Assembly (NCBI RefSeq): GCF_013410065.1
Contig: NZ_JACCCW010000001.1
Location: forward strand, 1,545,187-1,609,186
Length of the DNA: 64,000 bases
Reading direction: 5' to 3'
Source of the DNA: Granulicella arctica
Lineage (GTDB): Bacteria; Acidobacteriota; Terriglobia; Terriglobales; Acidobacteriaceae
Both the position numbers and the translations under genes were made by a program. Under the pieces are notes generated by a model, which searched no databases, had not been told where the DNA came from, and worked only from the letters and a program-made list of their open reading frames with translations. Below are positions 8,823 through 18,293 of this stretch, piece after piece (within the stretch, counting starts at the first letter, position 1; each line of letters begins with the position of its first letter).

Positions 8823-10109
8823 GTGGCGATCATGTTAAGTGATGCAACGCGGACGACGCGACCGAAACTGATCGAGATGCAATGGTATTTTGTCGCGATG
8901 GTGACAGCGGCGATTGCCATCAGCTACTTCGATCGGCAGACTCTGCCTGTTGCCATTGCTGCAATTCAGCGGACGATACCGCTCAGCAATCAGCAGTTCT
9001 CGTGGCTGCAGTTTGCCTTTTTGATTCCGTACGCGTTGCTGTATGCGGCAGGTGGCCGAATGCTTGACGTGTTAGGAACGCGCCGCGGATTCATTCTGAT
9101 CATGCTGTGGTGGTCTGTTGCATGTGCGCTGCATGGACTAGCCATGAATTTTGGATTTCTGTTGGGCGCTCGTTGCCTGCTGGGTATGGGAGAAGGTGGT
9201 GCGCTTCCTGCAGCAACCAGAGTCGTTGCGGAGTGGATTCCGCTGCGTGAGCGATCGACTGCGATGGGAATCATCAATGCGGGAACGGCAGTGGGATCGG
9301 TGTTGGCCCCGCCGTTGATCGGAATGGTGTTGCTCGCGAGTGGATGGAGGATGGTGTTCTTTGCATCGGGAGCGGCTGGACTAGCGTGGGTGGTCTGGTG
9401 GTCGGTGCGCTATCGGGGAAGCAACGATGCTTCCATTGCCACGCTTGATGCACGTTTGATCGCGCAGCAACTATCGTTTCTGGATCTAGTGGGGATGCGC
9501 GGAGTGCAGGTTTTGGTCTTCGCCAAGTTCATGAGCGACTCTGCGTGGTACTTTTACCTGTTCTGGCTGCCGAAATACCTCTACGATGTACGCGGATTCG
9601 ACGTAAAACATGTGAGTTACTATGCGTGGATTCCGTATGCCGCGTCAGGGATAGGAAGCTTTCTGGGCGGGTGGCTGTCGAGCACATTGCTGAGTCGAGG
9701 CCGGTCGCTGAATTTCTCGCGAAAGTTCGTTTTGGGCCTAAGCGCACTATTTATGCCTGTAGTGATGCTGGTACCGCACGTACCTGTGGGTTGGGCGCTG
9801 ATGTTATTCAGCATTGCATTTTTCTGTCAGCAGTCCTGGTCCGGGCTGATTATGACTTTGCCCGCGGACATCTTTCCGTTGTCTGCGGTCGGAACGGTGT
9901 CGGGCCTGGTGGGATTCGGTGGTGCTATCGGCGGCGCTATCTTTGGCGTTGTCGCGGGTTTCCTATTGGGCCAAGGATTCGGGTACGGAACGTTGTTTGT
10001 TATCGTTGGAACCTTTCACCTCATCGGATTTCTTGCCATCCTGCTTCTGGGGGGTAAGGTGCAGCCGCTTAAGACTCCAGATCTATTACGAATAGAGAGC
10101 CAATCATGA
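8823..10109 (+). CDS. MFS carrier, anion:cation symporter (hexuronate/sugar-acid) type
   Basis: This 428-residue protein has about twelve membrane segments. The motifs fit the ACS family that carries hexuronates, galactonate and related sugar acids: YFDRQTLPVAIAAIQ in the first helix, then GGRMLDVLGTRRGF as the loop 2-3 signature, then GMGEGGALPAATRVVAEW. It would bring a sugar acid or short acidic product across the inner membrane. GTG 8823 follows the GH39 stop by four bases; ATG 8832 is the other possible start. The last codons overlap the next gene as ATGA, a sign of translational coupling. Confidence 0.88.
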   Translation: MAIMLSDATRTTRPKLIEMQWYFVAMVTAAIAISYFDRQTLPVAIAAIQRTIPLSNQQFSWLQFAFLIPYALLYAAGGRMLDVLGTRRGFILIMLWWSVACALHGLAMNFGFLLGARCLLGMGEGGALPAATRVVAEWIPLRERSTAMGIINAGTAVGSVLAPPLIGMVLLASGWRMVFFASGAAGLAWVVWWSVRYRGSNDASIATLDARLIAQQLSFLDLVGMRGVQVLVFAKFMSDSAWYFYLFWLPKYLYDVRGFDVKHVSYYAWIPYAASGIGSFLGGWLSSTLLSRGRSLNFSRKFVLGLSALFMPVVMLVPHVPVGWALMLFSIAFFCQQSWSGLIMTLPADIFPLSAVGTVSGLVGFGGAIGGAIFGVVAGFLLGQGFGYGTLFVIVGTFHLIGFLAILLLGGKVQPLKTPDLLRIESQS

Positions 10110-11278
10110 AGATTACAGAAGTGCGCACACGCGTCGTACAGTGGGAAGGGAAGACCACGCCTCTACCTCCTCACTTTTGCACCAATCCGATGGACCTTGT
10201 TATGTTCCGCGAAGCATCGATGGGGAACTTTGCATTCCATGGATGGGTGCTGGTGGAGATATTCACGGATACCGGCCTAGTGGGTTTGGGAAATGCGGCA
10301 TTGTCGCCGTTGGTGACTAAGGTCTGCATCGACACCTATCTGAAGCCGCTGCTGCTTGGAGCGGACCCCTGGGATGTTGAGTATTTGTGGCAGCAGATGT
10401 ATCGGAGAACGATGGCGTTTGGGCGCAAAGGTGTTGGAATGACAGCAATCAGCGCGGTCGATATTGCGCTGTGGGATTTGCTGGGCAAGTCCGCAAAGCA
10501 ACCAGTCTTCCGGCTGTTGGGAGGGCGGACGAAGAAGCGCATCCCGGTATATGCGAGCAGGCTCTACAGTATGCCACTGGACGAACTGCGGGTTGAGGCG
10601 CAGCGCTATAAGAACGAAGGCTACAAAGCAATGAAACTACGCTTCGGTTGGGGGCCGGTGGACGGAGCTACGGGGATGCAGCGCAACGTTGAGCTGGTGC
10701 GCACGGTCCGCGAAGTGGTGGGCGATGGTATCGATGTGATGGCCGACGCCTATATGGGCTGGACGCTGGACTATGCCAAACGCATGCTGCCACTGTTGGA
10801 ACCGTTCCATCTGCGGTGGTTGGAAGAACCTGTAATCCCCGATGACACGCGTGGATATAAAGAGTTGAAAGCCTATGGACGAGTTCCGATTGCAGGCGGA
10901 GAGCACGAATTCACCTTGTTTGGCTTCCGCGAGTTGCTGGAGGCGAATGCACTTGACTATATCCAGTTCGATACCAACCGCGTTGGCGGGATCAGCCAAG
11001 CGCGGAAGATCTCGGCCCTGGCGGAGGCATATCAAATACCAGTGGTGCCGCACGCAGGCCAGATGCATAACTACCATATCGTGATGGCGAACCTCAACTC
11101 GCCAATGGCCGAGTTCTTTCCCAAAGTCGACGTGGAAGTAGGCAACGAGCTGTTCTGGTACATCTTCGACGGCGAGCCGGTTCCTGTGGATGGCTATATC
11201 GATCTCGACGACGACACTCCAGGGCTCGGCCTGACTGTGAACGAAGAGTCACTGAAGCGCTTCAAGATTATCGAGTAA
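10106..11278 (+). CDS. Enolase-superfamily sugar-acid dehydratase, rhamnonate-dehydratase-like
   Basis: This 390-residue protein belongs to the mandelate racemase/muconate lactonizing group. Probable Mg ligands are Asp214 (MADAYMG), Glu240 (WLEEP) and Glu266 (GGEHEF); His316 (VPHAG) is the probable general base. GWGPVDGATG and the end EPVPVDGYIDLDDDTPGLGL resemble the E. coli L-rhamnonate dehydratase type. Members dehydrate aldonates such as L-rhamnonate, L-lyxonate or xylonate to 2-keto-3-deoxy acids. With the FAH-fold and semialdehyde enzymes downstream, a pentonate is the best guess, but the exact sugar acid cannot be read from sequence. Confidence 0.88.
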   Translation: MKITEVRTRVVQWEGKTTPLPPHFCTNPMDLVMFREASMGNFAFHGWVLVEIFTDTGLVGLGNAALSPLVTKVCIDTYLKPLLLGADPWDVEYLWQQMYRRTMAFGRKGVGMTAISAVDIALWDLLGKSAKQPVFRLLGGRTKKRIPVYASRLYSMPLDELRVEAQRYKNEGYKAMKLRFGWGPVDGATGMQRNVELVRTVREVVGDGIDVMADAYMGWTLDYAKRMLPLLEPFHLRWLEEPVIPDDTRGYKELKAYGRVPIAGGEHEFTLFGFRELLEANALDYIQFDTNRVGGISQARKISALAEAYQIPVVPHAGQMHNYHIVMANLNSPMAEFFPKVDVEVGNELFWYIFDGEPVPVDGYIDLDDDTPGLGLTVNEESLKRFKIIE

Positions 11279-11290
11279 AAGAGGAGTTTC

Positions 11291-12307
11291 ATGATTCATC
11301 TTGTTCAGATCAGCAATGGGCTATCGCGTCGTGTGGCATTGGTTGACGAGCCTCATCTTCACTGTCTCACTGAGATTAAGACAGTCTATGAGTTGGTGCA
11401 AAGGTGTCTAGGCAGCGGATACCAGTTGAGTGAACAGGCGCTTGCGTTGGCACATGGCGAGGCGCTGGACTACGACGCAGTTTATGCAGGAACATCAGAA
11501 TGGCATTTGCTGGCACCGATCGATGTGCCGAACGACCCGGCGCGCCTGATGATCGCGGGTACGGGTCTGACACACGTGGGAAGCGCAAGAGAAAGGCAGG
11601 CAATGCATGCTGCTGATGCTGCGAAGGCAGTTGAGGGTGTGACTGACAGCATGCGCATGTTTCAGTGGGGAGTGGAGGGCGGCCGCCCCGCAGATGGCGA
11701 AATTGGGGTTGCGCCGGAGTGGTTCTATAAGGGGAATGGTTTCATGCTGCGAGCGCCTTTCGCACCCTTGACGATTCCTGCCTATGCGGAAGATGGCGGT
11801 GAAGAGGCAGAACTGGCCGGCATCTACATAATTGGCGACGATGGCACACCGTATCGCATTGGGACTACCGCAGGTAACGAGTTCTCTGACCATCGGTTCG
11901 AGAAGAGCAACTACCTGAACCTGGCGGGTTCGAAGTTGCGAACGTGTAGCCTGGGCCCTGAGCTGGTGGTTGACGCGGGATTCCATGCGGTCGCGGGAGA
12001 GGTTCGGATCGAGCGTGGAGCGGAGACGATCTGGTCTAAGTCAGTGGAGACCGGAGAGCAGAATATGTGTCACAGTCTTGCCAACATAGAGCATCACCAC
12101 TTCAAATTTGAAGGGCACCGTCAACCAGGAGATGTTCATGTGCACTTCTTCGGAGCCCATTCGCTGAGCTTCGGCGACGGCATTGTGTTGAAACATGGAG
12201 ATTGGATGGAGGTGCGCTATGAGGGCTTTGGGCGAGCGTTGCGTAACCCAATCCACGTAGAGACAAGAGATCGGCAACGTCTGGTGGTAGTGCGGTCGCT
12301 TGCCTAA
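11291..12307 (+). CDS. FAH-superfamily AraD1/XylX-like protein, probable 2-keto-3-deoxypentonate dehydratase
   Basis: This 338-residue protein has the fumarylacetoacetate-hydrolase fold in its C-terminal two thirds: GVAPEWFYKGNG, then AEDGGEEAELAGIY with acidic metal ligands, then GNEFSDHRFEKSNYLNLAGSKLR. AraD1 and XylX-type relatives remove water from 2-keto-3-deoxypentonates to give alpha-ketoglutarate semialdehyde. It begins 12 bases after the dehydratase gene with an AAGAGGAG ribosome site and fills the second step of the proposed route. An aldolase or hydrolase role is possible, but the neighbouring semialdehyde dehydrogenase argues for dehydration. Confidence 0.82.
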   Translation: MIHLVQISNGLSRRVALVDEPHLHCLTEIKTVYELVQRCLGSGYQLSEQALALAHGEALDYDAVYAGTSEWHLLAPIDVPNDPARLMIAGTGLTHVGSARERQAMHAADAAKAVEGVTDSMRMFQWGVEGGRPADGEIGVAPEWFYKGNGFMLRAPFAPLTIPAYAEDGGEEAELAGIYIIGDDGTPYRIGTTAGNEFSDHRFEKSNYLNLAGSKLRTCSLGPELVVDAGFHAVAGEVRIERGAETIWSKSVETGEQNMCHSLANIEHHHFKFEGHRQPGDVHVHFFGAHSLSFGDGIVLKHGDWMEVRYEGFGRALRNPIHVETRDRQRLVVVRSLA

Positions 12308-12334
12308 GGAAAGAAAACGGAGAGGAGTATTTTC

Positions 12335-13207
12335 GTGGCTAACGACGTTGCGATACTTGGCTTGGGTACGATGGGATCCGGCATGGCGGCGAACCTGCTG
12401 AAGGCTGGATTTCCGCTGGTCGTATACAACCGCAGTGCGGTGAAGGCTCAGGCGCTCGTGGATGCCGGCGCTCGGTTGGCATCTACGCCGGCAGAGGCTG
12501 CACGGAACGCGTCCGTTGTCATCAGCATGCTGGCAGATGATGCGGCGTCTCGTGGTGTGTGGACGGGTCAGAACGGTGCGCTTGAAACTGTGAATGATGA
12601 CACAATCCTGATTGAATCGAGTACGGTGAGCCCAGCATGGATCGCCGAGCTTGCGACGCTGGCGTCGCTACATGGAGCGGAGTTGCTGGATGCTCCCATA
12701 ACTGGGAGCCGTATGCAGGCAGAAACCGGTCAGCTCTCGTTCTTAGTGGGCGGCAATACTGCTGCGTTGGAAATTGCAGCGCCTGTGTTGAGGTCGATGA
12801 GTAAAGAGATCATTCATCTGGGGCCGGTTGGGAGCGGGGCGAAGATGAAGTTGATTAATAATTTTTTGTGCGGCGTACAAGTCGCATCGCTGGCTGAGGG
12901 GCTTGTATGGATAGAGCGAAGCGGACTCGATCCGGAGAAGGCGCTCTCGATACTCAAGGCCGGTGCGCCCGGAAGTCCCCTGCTGGGAGCGATCTCGGCT
13001 CGGATGACCACTCATAACTACTCGGTGAACTTTCTGTTGAAGTTGATGACAAAAGACCTGCTCTATGCCGAGAAAGAGGCCGCGCAGTGCAAGGTGGACT
13101 TGAAGACGGCAGAGGTAGCTCGGGGTCTGTTTGAAGCTGCTGTAGCAAAGGGATTCGGCGGTGAAGACATGGCTTCGGTCATCGAGCCGCTGCGTGACAA
13201 TAAATAG
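12335..13207 (+). CDS. NAD(P)-dependent beta-hydroxyacid dehydrogenase (3-hydroxyisobutyrate / tartronate-semialdehyde reductase family)
   Basis: This 290-residue enzyme has a Rossmann motif (GLGTMGSGMAANLL), the substrate-site segment DAPITGSRMQAETGQLSFLVGG and the catalytic lysine in GSGAKMKLINNFL. The family oxidises or reduces short beta-hydroxyacids. GTG 12335 is supported by GGAGAGGAG upstream. In a pentonate operon it might handle a side product such as glycolaldehyde- or tartronate-derived acids, or act on the sugar acid itself; this is not decided by sequence. Confidence 0.85.
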   Translation: MANDVAILGLGTMGSGMAANLLKAGFPLVVYNRSAVKAQALVDAGARLASTPAEAARNASVVISMLADDAASRGVWTGQNGALETVNDDTILIESSTVSPAWIAELATLASLHGAELLDAPITGSRMQAETGQLSFLVGGNTAALEIAAPVLRSMSKEIIHLGPVGSGAKMKLINNFLCGVQVASLAEGLVWIERSGLDPEKALSILKAGAPGSPLLGAISARMTTHNYSVNFLLKLMTKDLLYAEKEAAQCKVDLKTAEVARGLFEAAVAKGFGGEDMASVIEPLRDNK

Positions 13208-13230
13208 TTTGCCAGGCAATACGGGAGAAG

Positions 13231-14805
13231 ATGATGGCAGTCGAACAGGTACTGATAGCGGGTGTGTGGCGCAAAGCTGCGGCGAAGTCCACGTTTAAAA
13301 CGGTGAATCCCGCGACTGGCGCGTCATTGGAAGCAGAATTTCCTGTGAGTGACTGGCAGGACTGTGAGGACGCTCTGAACGCAGCTGTGGCTGTGGCTAA
13401 GGAGCTTAGAGCAGTATCGGCAGAGAAGTTGGCGGCCTTTCTCGATCTTTATGCCAGTAAGCTCGAAGATCATACGACTGTACTGGTAGAAACAGCGAAT
13501 GTGGAGACGGGGCTGCCGATAACGCCGAGACTGAAAGATGTTGAGCTGCTGCGAACGACAACGCAGCTACGCCAGGGAGCGACTGCTGCTCGAGAGGGGT
13601 CGTGGACGCATGCGGTAATCGACACGAAAGCGAATATCCGTTCGCACTTTGCGCCAATTGGTCCTGTGGTGGTATTTGGGCCAAATAATTTTCCGTTTGC
13701 GTTCAATGGCATCTCGGGTGGGGACCTGACGGCAGCGATAGCAACGGGCAATCCAGTAATTGCGAAGGCCCATCCTCTGCATCCCGCCACGAGTAAGCTA
13801 CTGGCGGAGTGCGCGGTTTCAGCGCTGGCTGATACTGGATTGCCTCCAGAAACAATACAGATGCTGTACCACATCGACAATGAGGATGGTCTTCGGCTAG
13901 TCAGCGATCCGCGTATCGGTGCAAGCAGTTTTACCGGCAGCCGAACCGCCGGACTTCGCCTGAAAGCGGCAGCAGACAGTGCGGGTAAGCCTATCTACCT
14001 GGAGATGTCGAGTCTCAATCCAGTTGTCCTGCTTCCAGGCGCAGTGGTCGAACGTGGCGAGAAGCTTGCGGTGGAGCTGGCAGACAGCTGCCTGGCGGCA
14101 TCGGGCCAGTTTTGCACCAGCCCGAATCTCATTCTCGCAATCATCGGAGAGGGTACCGAACAGCTGTCTAAGGATCTCGTTGGAATTCTAGAGGAAAGGA
14201 CGCCGGGCCTGCTGTTTGCAGCGGGCAGTGTAGACGCGCTCGATGAGAGCGTCCATGCGCTTATGGATGAAGGGGCGAAAGCACTTACAGGTGCGGAGCG
14301 AGTTATTGGCGACGGTTACCGTTACAAGAACACGCTGCTGAGAACCACAGCGGAGCAGTTCCTGGCTAACCCTGAGAGACTGCAGCGCGAGGCATTCGGC
14401 AACTCGACAATGTTGGTGACGGCAGACGATGTCGCTCAATTGCAGCGGGTCCTTGAAGCTCTCGAAGGAAACCTGACAGGCAGCATTTACTCAAGCACAA
14501 CAGGTGAGGATGATGCGATCTACGCGAAGATTGCGTGTGGGCTGCGCTTCAAGGTTGGACGGCTGTTGAACGATAAGATGCCCACCGGCGTTGCACTGAG
14601 CCCTGCGATGAATCACGGCGGTCCGTATCCTTCGACGGGGCATCCGGGCTTTACATCCGTTGGAATTCCAGCAGCACTGAGACGTTTCGGGGTATTGCAG
14701 TGTTACGACAACGTCCGCGCGGACCGGCTTCCTGCAGTCTTGCAGGACAATGCCTCTAATCCTTCAATGTGGCGGCAGGTCGACGGCAGCTGGGTCCGTG
14801 GATAA
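13231..14805 (+). CDS. Aldehyde dehydrogenase, probable alpha-ketoglutarate semialdehyde dehydrogenase
   Basis: This 524-residue protein fits the NADP-preferring ketoglutarate-semialdehyde dehydrogenase branch: PNNFPFAFNG in the cofactor site, FTGSRTAG, a general-base Glu258 in LEMSSLNPV, and catalytic Cys295 in SGQFCTSPN. The reaction makes 2-oxoglutarate, the end of the non-phosphorylative pentose route. The first two codons are both Met, so the start may be 13231 or 13234; GGGAGAAGA precedes them. The neighbouring AraD1-type gene supplies the expected substrate. Confidence 0.9.
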   Translation: MMAVEQVLIAGVWRKAAAKSTFKTVNPATGASLEAEFPVSDWQDCEDALNAAVAVAKELRAVSAEKLAAFLDLYASKLEDHTTVLVETANVETGLPITPRLKDVELLRTTTQLRQGATAAREGSWTHAVIDTKANIRSHFAPIGPVVVFGPNNFPFAFNGISGGDLTAAIATGNPVIAKAHPLHPATSKLLAECAVSALADTGLPPETIQMLYHIDNEDGLRLVSDPRIGASSFTGSRTAGLRLKAAADSAGKPIYLEMSSLNPVVLLPGAVVERGEKLAVELADSCLAASGQFCTSPNLILAIIGEGTEQLSKDLVGILEERTPGLLFAAGSVDALDESVHALMDEGAKALTGAERVIGDGYRYKNTLLRTTAEQFLANPERLQREAFGNSTMLVTADDVAQLQRVLEALEGNLTGSIYSSTTGEDDAIYAKIACGLRFKVGRLLNDKMPTGVALSPAMNHGGPYPSTGHPGFTSVGIPAALRRFGVLQCYDNVRADRLPAVLQDNASNPSMWRQVDGSWVRG

Positions 14806-14877
14806 AGGAAAGGATGCAACGCTGCTAGACCGAGACGAATTAAGTCCATCTACCAATCGCTCGGAGGAGATCATACG

Positions 14878-17016
14878 ATGAAACCTGTTGTCATTCTCAG
14901 CACCATCTTGTTGTGCGTGTGTAGTGCCTCTGCACAGGATGCGGCGCGCCCTGCGTATCTGGATCCGTCGAAGCCTACCGAGCAGAGGGTTGCCGATCTG
15001 ATCTCACGCATGACGCTGGAAGAGAAGGCGCAGCAACTGAATCATCTGAATGGCGGCATTCCGCGCCTCAAGGTGCCGGCTTGGGGCGGATGGAACCAGA
15101 CACTGCATGGTGTGTGGTCAAAGCAGTCGACAACATTGTTTCCCGCCCCAATCGCGATGGGAGCGACTTGGGATGCGCCCCTGATTCGTACGATCACTAG
15201 TGCGATGTCGGATGAAGCGCGAGCTTTGTACAATCTTGGCGCGGACGGTCCCCGTTCGAAGCATGGTCTGGTATTTCGCTCGCCGGTAATCAATGTAAGC
15301 CGCGATCCCCGCTGGGGACGTATCCAGGAGGTGTTCAGCGAGGACCCTTTTCTAACGGGGCGCATGGGGGTCGCTTACATTCAGGGACTACAGGGCGACG
15401 ATCCGCACTATCTTAAGGTCGCGGCAACAGTAAAACATTTCGCCGTGAACAATGTAGAGACGAATCGACAGCGACTCTCCGCCGAAGTGGATGAGCGCAA
15501 CCTGATGGAGTACTGGTTGCCCCATTGGAAGGCGGCGATTATGGAAGGTCACGCACAATCGGTGATGGCTTCTTACAACGCTATTAACGGAACACCGGAT
15601 GCGGTCAACCGGTATCTACTGACAGATATTCTGCGTGGACAATGGCATTTTGATGGCTTTGTGACGGATGATCTGGGTGGGGTCAATTTGCTGGTGACTG
15701 CTCATCATATTACCGAAGACCCAGTAGAGGCGACAGTGCGTGCTATCCAGGCGGGGTGCGACTCGGATGATATACAGTTCGAGACGAACATCCCATTGGC
15801 AGTGAAGAGTGGTCGTCTACCAATTGCCGAGGTGGATCGTGCCTTGGGACGAGTGTTGGGAGTTGGCTTTCGTCTTGGCGCATTCGACCCGCCTGAGATG
15901 AATCCCTACTCGAAGATCTCAGCCGATGTTATTCGCTCCGACGAGCATCTGCACCTCTCATTACAGACGGCTTTGGAGTCGATGACGCTGCTTAGCAACA
16001 AGGGAAATTTTCTGCCTCTGAATAAGGAACGCTTGAAGAGTGTTGCCGTGATCGGTCCTGCGGGAGACACAGACTACGAAACCGGGAACTATTATGGAAA
16101 GCCTGCGCGCAAGGTGGGCCCACTTCAGGGATTGAAGGAGGCACTGGGCCCCCGAGTGAAGGTGGAGTACGAGCAGGGGGCCGGATTTATTGAAGCGGCA
16201 GATCCGGCCGCGATCGCCCGTGCAGTCGAACTGGCGCGAAGATCGGATGTCGCCATCTTGTTTCTTGGTACGAATCTTAAAGTCGAAGCCGAAGGCAAGG
16301 ATCGCCGAGACCTGAATCTTCCTGGCGCGCAGGAGAAGTTGATGGAAGCTGTTTATGCAGCCAATCCGAAGACTGTCCTGGTGCTGATGAATGCCGGCCC
16401 ACTGGCTGTGACGTGGGCTAATGATCATCTGCCGGCCATTCTCGATGCCTGGTATCCAGGTGAGGCGGGCGGTACGGCGATCGCACAAGTGCTGTTGGGC
16501 GAATACAACCCGGGCGGCCATTTGCCCTACACGGTCTATGCCAGTCTCGACGGAGTACCGCCGCAGAATGAGTATGATGTGTCGAAGGGATACACCTATC
16601 TCTACTTCAAGGGTGTACCGCTCTATCCCTTTGGACATGGACTGAGCTATACGCAATTCAAGTTCAGTAATCTGAAACTATCGCATCCCACGATTAATGC
16701 AACAGGCCAGATAGAGGTATCGTTCGACCTCCAAAACATCGGCTCGATGGCAGGATCGGAGGTGGTGCAGATGTATGTTCATCAGGTGAAGTCAGATATT
16801 GTTCAGCCGATCAAAAGTTTGCGAGGCTTTCAGCGTGTTGTGCTAGAGCCGGGCGAGACCAGGCACATGACCATTCCACTGGATGCTCCACAGCTTTCCT
16901 ACTACGATGTGGTCACCCGAAAATTTATTGTCGCTCCGGGAATGTTCGACGTGATGGTTGGAGCGTCGTCGGAGGATATACGGCTTCGAACTCTCCTGGA
17001 GGTAAATCACCGATGA
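14878..17016 (+). CDS. Secreted glycoside hydrolase family 3, beta-xylosidase/beta-glucosidase
   Basis: This 712-residue enzyme has a signal peptide (end near SASAQ) and a GH3 TIM-like domain with the RDPRWGRIQEVFSEDP and KHFAVNN motifs. The nucleophile is probably Asp265 in GFVTDDLGG. The alpha/beta sandwich domain starts near residue 380, and a fibronectin-III-like C-terminal domain near 620. The architecture matches bacterial xylan 1,4-beta-xylosidases of the XylA/BxlB kind. A GGAGGAGA ribosome site precedes ATG. It would finish xylo-oligomers taken up by the receptor. Its stop overlaps the next start (ATGA). Confidence 0.9.
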   Translation: MKPVVILSTILLCVCSASAQDAARPAYLDPSKPTEQRVADLISRMTLEEKAQQLNHLNGGIPRLKVPAWGGWNQTLHGVWSKQSTTLFPAPIAMGATWDAPLIRTITSAMSDEARALYNLGADGPRSKHGLVFRSPVINVSRDPRWGRIQEVFSEDPFLTGRMGVAYIQGLQGDDPHYLKVAATVKHFAVNNVETNRQRLSAEVDERNLMEYWLPHWKAAIMEGHAQSVMASYNAINGTPDAVNRYLLTDILRGQWHFDGFVTDDLGGVNLLVTAHHITEDPVEATVRAIQAGCDSDDIQFETNIPLAVKSGRLPIAEVDRALGRVLGVGFRLGAFDPPEMNPYSKISADVIRSDEHLHLSLQTALESMTLLSNKGNFLPLNKERLKSVAVIGPAGDTDYETGNYYGKPARKVGPLQGLKEALGPRVKVEYEQGAGFIEAADPAAIARAVELARRSDVAILFLGTNLKVEAEGKDRRDLNLPGAQEKLMEAVYAANPKTVLVLMNAGPLAVTWANDHLPAILDAWYPGEAGGTAIAQVLLGEYNPGGHLPYTVYASLDGVPPQNEYDVSKGYTYLYFKGVPLYPFGHGLSYTQFKFSNLKLSHPTINATGQIEVSFDLQNIGSMAGSEVVQMYVHQVKSDIVQPIKSLRGFQRVVLEPGETRHMTIPLDAPQLSYYDVVTRKFIVAPGMFDVMVGASSEDIRLRTLLEVNHR

Positions 17017-17999
17017 AAACTCGCTTTCTTGCTATTTCGCTCGCGTGCGTCAACGTTTTCGGACAGATGGCCAAGCAAAGTCCTGAGGCACCACCTTTGC
17101 CAACCGAGCAACTTCCTGGGAAGGGGCTTGCCCAGCACCCTTTTCTATATTGCGGCGAGTGGGACACACGCGGCACCGAACAGACGATCTATCTTGTCCG
17201 TCACGGCAAAGTGGATTGGACATACTCCGTTCCCTTCGACGATGAACTCAGCGACTGCACTATGTTACGTAATGGCAACATCCTATTTGTCCGCAAGAAA
17301 TCAGGCGCAAGCGAGATCACCCCCGCGAAGAAGATCATCTGGAACTATCAAGCCGAGCCCGGCACCGAGGTACATGTTATCCAGCCGCTCGGCGGGACGC
17401 GTCTCATGTTGGTGCAAAACGGCAACCCCGCTAAACTGCTCATTCTCGATACCAAGACCAACAGAGTCGAAAAGACAGTCATCCTGCCAGTAGGAGCATA
17501 CAAAGGCCCCCACGGACAGTTTCGCAGGGTCCGTATTACAGGGGCTGGGACAATCCTTGCCGCCCACATGGACAACGACAGAGTCACAGAATACAACATG
17601 GACGGTAAGACAATTTGGTCTGTCGACATACCATCACCGTGGTCCGCAGTCCGTCTAAAAAGCGGAAATACACTCATCGGAAGCAATTATGGGTTTGTTC
17701 GAGAAATTGACCCCAAGGGCAGTACCGTGTGGAAGATAGACCAGTATGAGCTTCCAGGTTATCCGCTGCACATCGTTCAAGAAGTGCAACGGCTGGCGAA
17801 CGGCAATACTCTCATTAACAACTGGTCTGGTGACCTCAAAGTTCCTGGAGCTACTAACTGGGTTCAATTGATCGAAGTTACTCCGGACAAGAAAGTTGTT
17901 TGGGCACTCCACGACTACGACCATTTGGGTCCCGCGTCTGCTACCCAATTGCTAGACGAGTCAACCAATCCCGAAAAGCCAGGCGACCAGCAAAGGTAG
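17013..17999 (+). CDS. Secreted beta-propeller-like protein (PQQ/arylsulfotransferase-like)
   Basis: This 328-residue protein starts with a signal peptide (end near NVFGQ) and then repeats of about 40-45 residues of the form xEITPAKKIIWNYQ, EYNMDGKTIWSVD, EIDPKGSTVWKID and EVTPDKKVVWAL. This periodic 'D/E-x-x-G/x-K-x-x-W' pattern is that of PQQ-type or arylsulfotransferase-type propellers. No catalytic residues can be assigned. It overlaps GH3 by four bases, so it is made together with it and is likely periplasmic. It may bind or act on a released glycoside. A degraded relative lies at 2286-2495. Confidence 0.78.
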   Translation: MKTRFLAISLACVNVFGQMAKQSPEAPPLPTEQLPGKGLAQHPFLYCGEWDTRGTEQTIYLVRHGKVDWTYSVPFDDELSDCTMLRNGNILFVRKKSGASEITPAKKIIWNYQAEPGTEVHVIQPLGGTRLMLVQNGNPAKLLILDTKTNRVEKTVILPVGAYKGPHGQFRRVRITGAGTILAAHMDNDRVTEYNMDGKTIWSVDIPSPWSAVRLKSGNTLIGSNYGFVREIDPKGSTVWKIDQYELPGYPLHIVQEVQRLANGNTLINNWSGDLKVPGATNWVQLIEVTPDKKVVWALHDYDHLGPASATQLLDESTNPEKPGDQQR

Positions 18000-18293
18000 A
18001 CGAGCATGCACGCAAGGTCTATGAGTGGAGTGAAGACGAAAACGACTGGAGAACTATGAAGGTCATTTGTAGAGAAGGACCTGCCGGAAACCGTCACGAT
18101 CGAGGAGCGATGAGGCGTTAGATTGATGGCAGTATGGAGCTCGATGCCTGACTACTTCTTCCGGAAGACTCTTATGGCAATGAGTCTGTTATCAAGATGT
18201 CGCATCTGCGCTTGCACAACGCTCTCTGACTAATTTAGTGGTCGCCCAGCAGGAACGAAAAACTGTAAGCTCAGGGCCGAGGCGCTTATTAAC

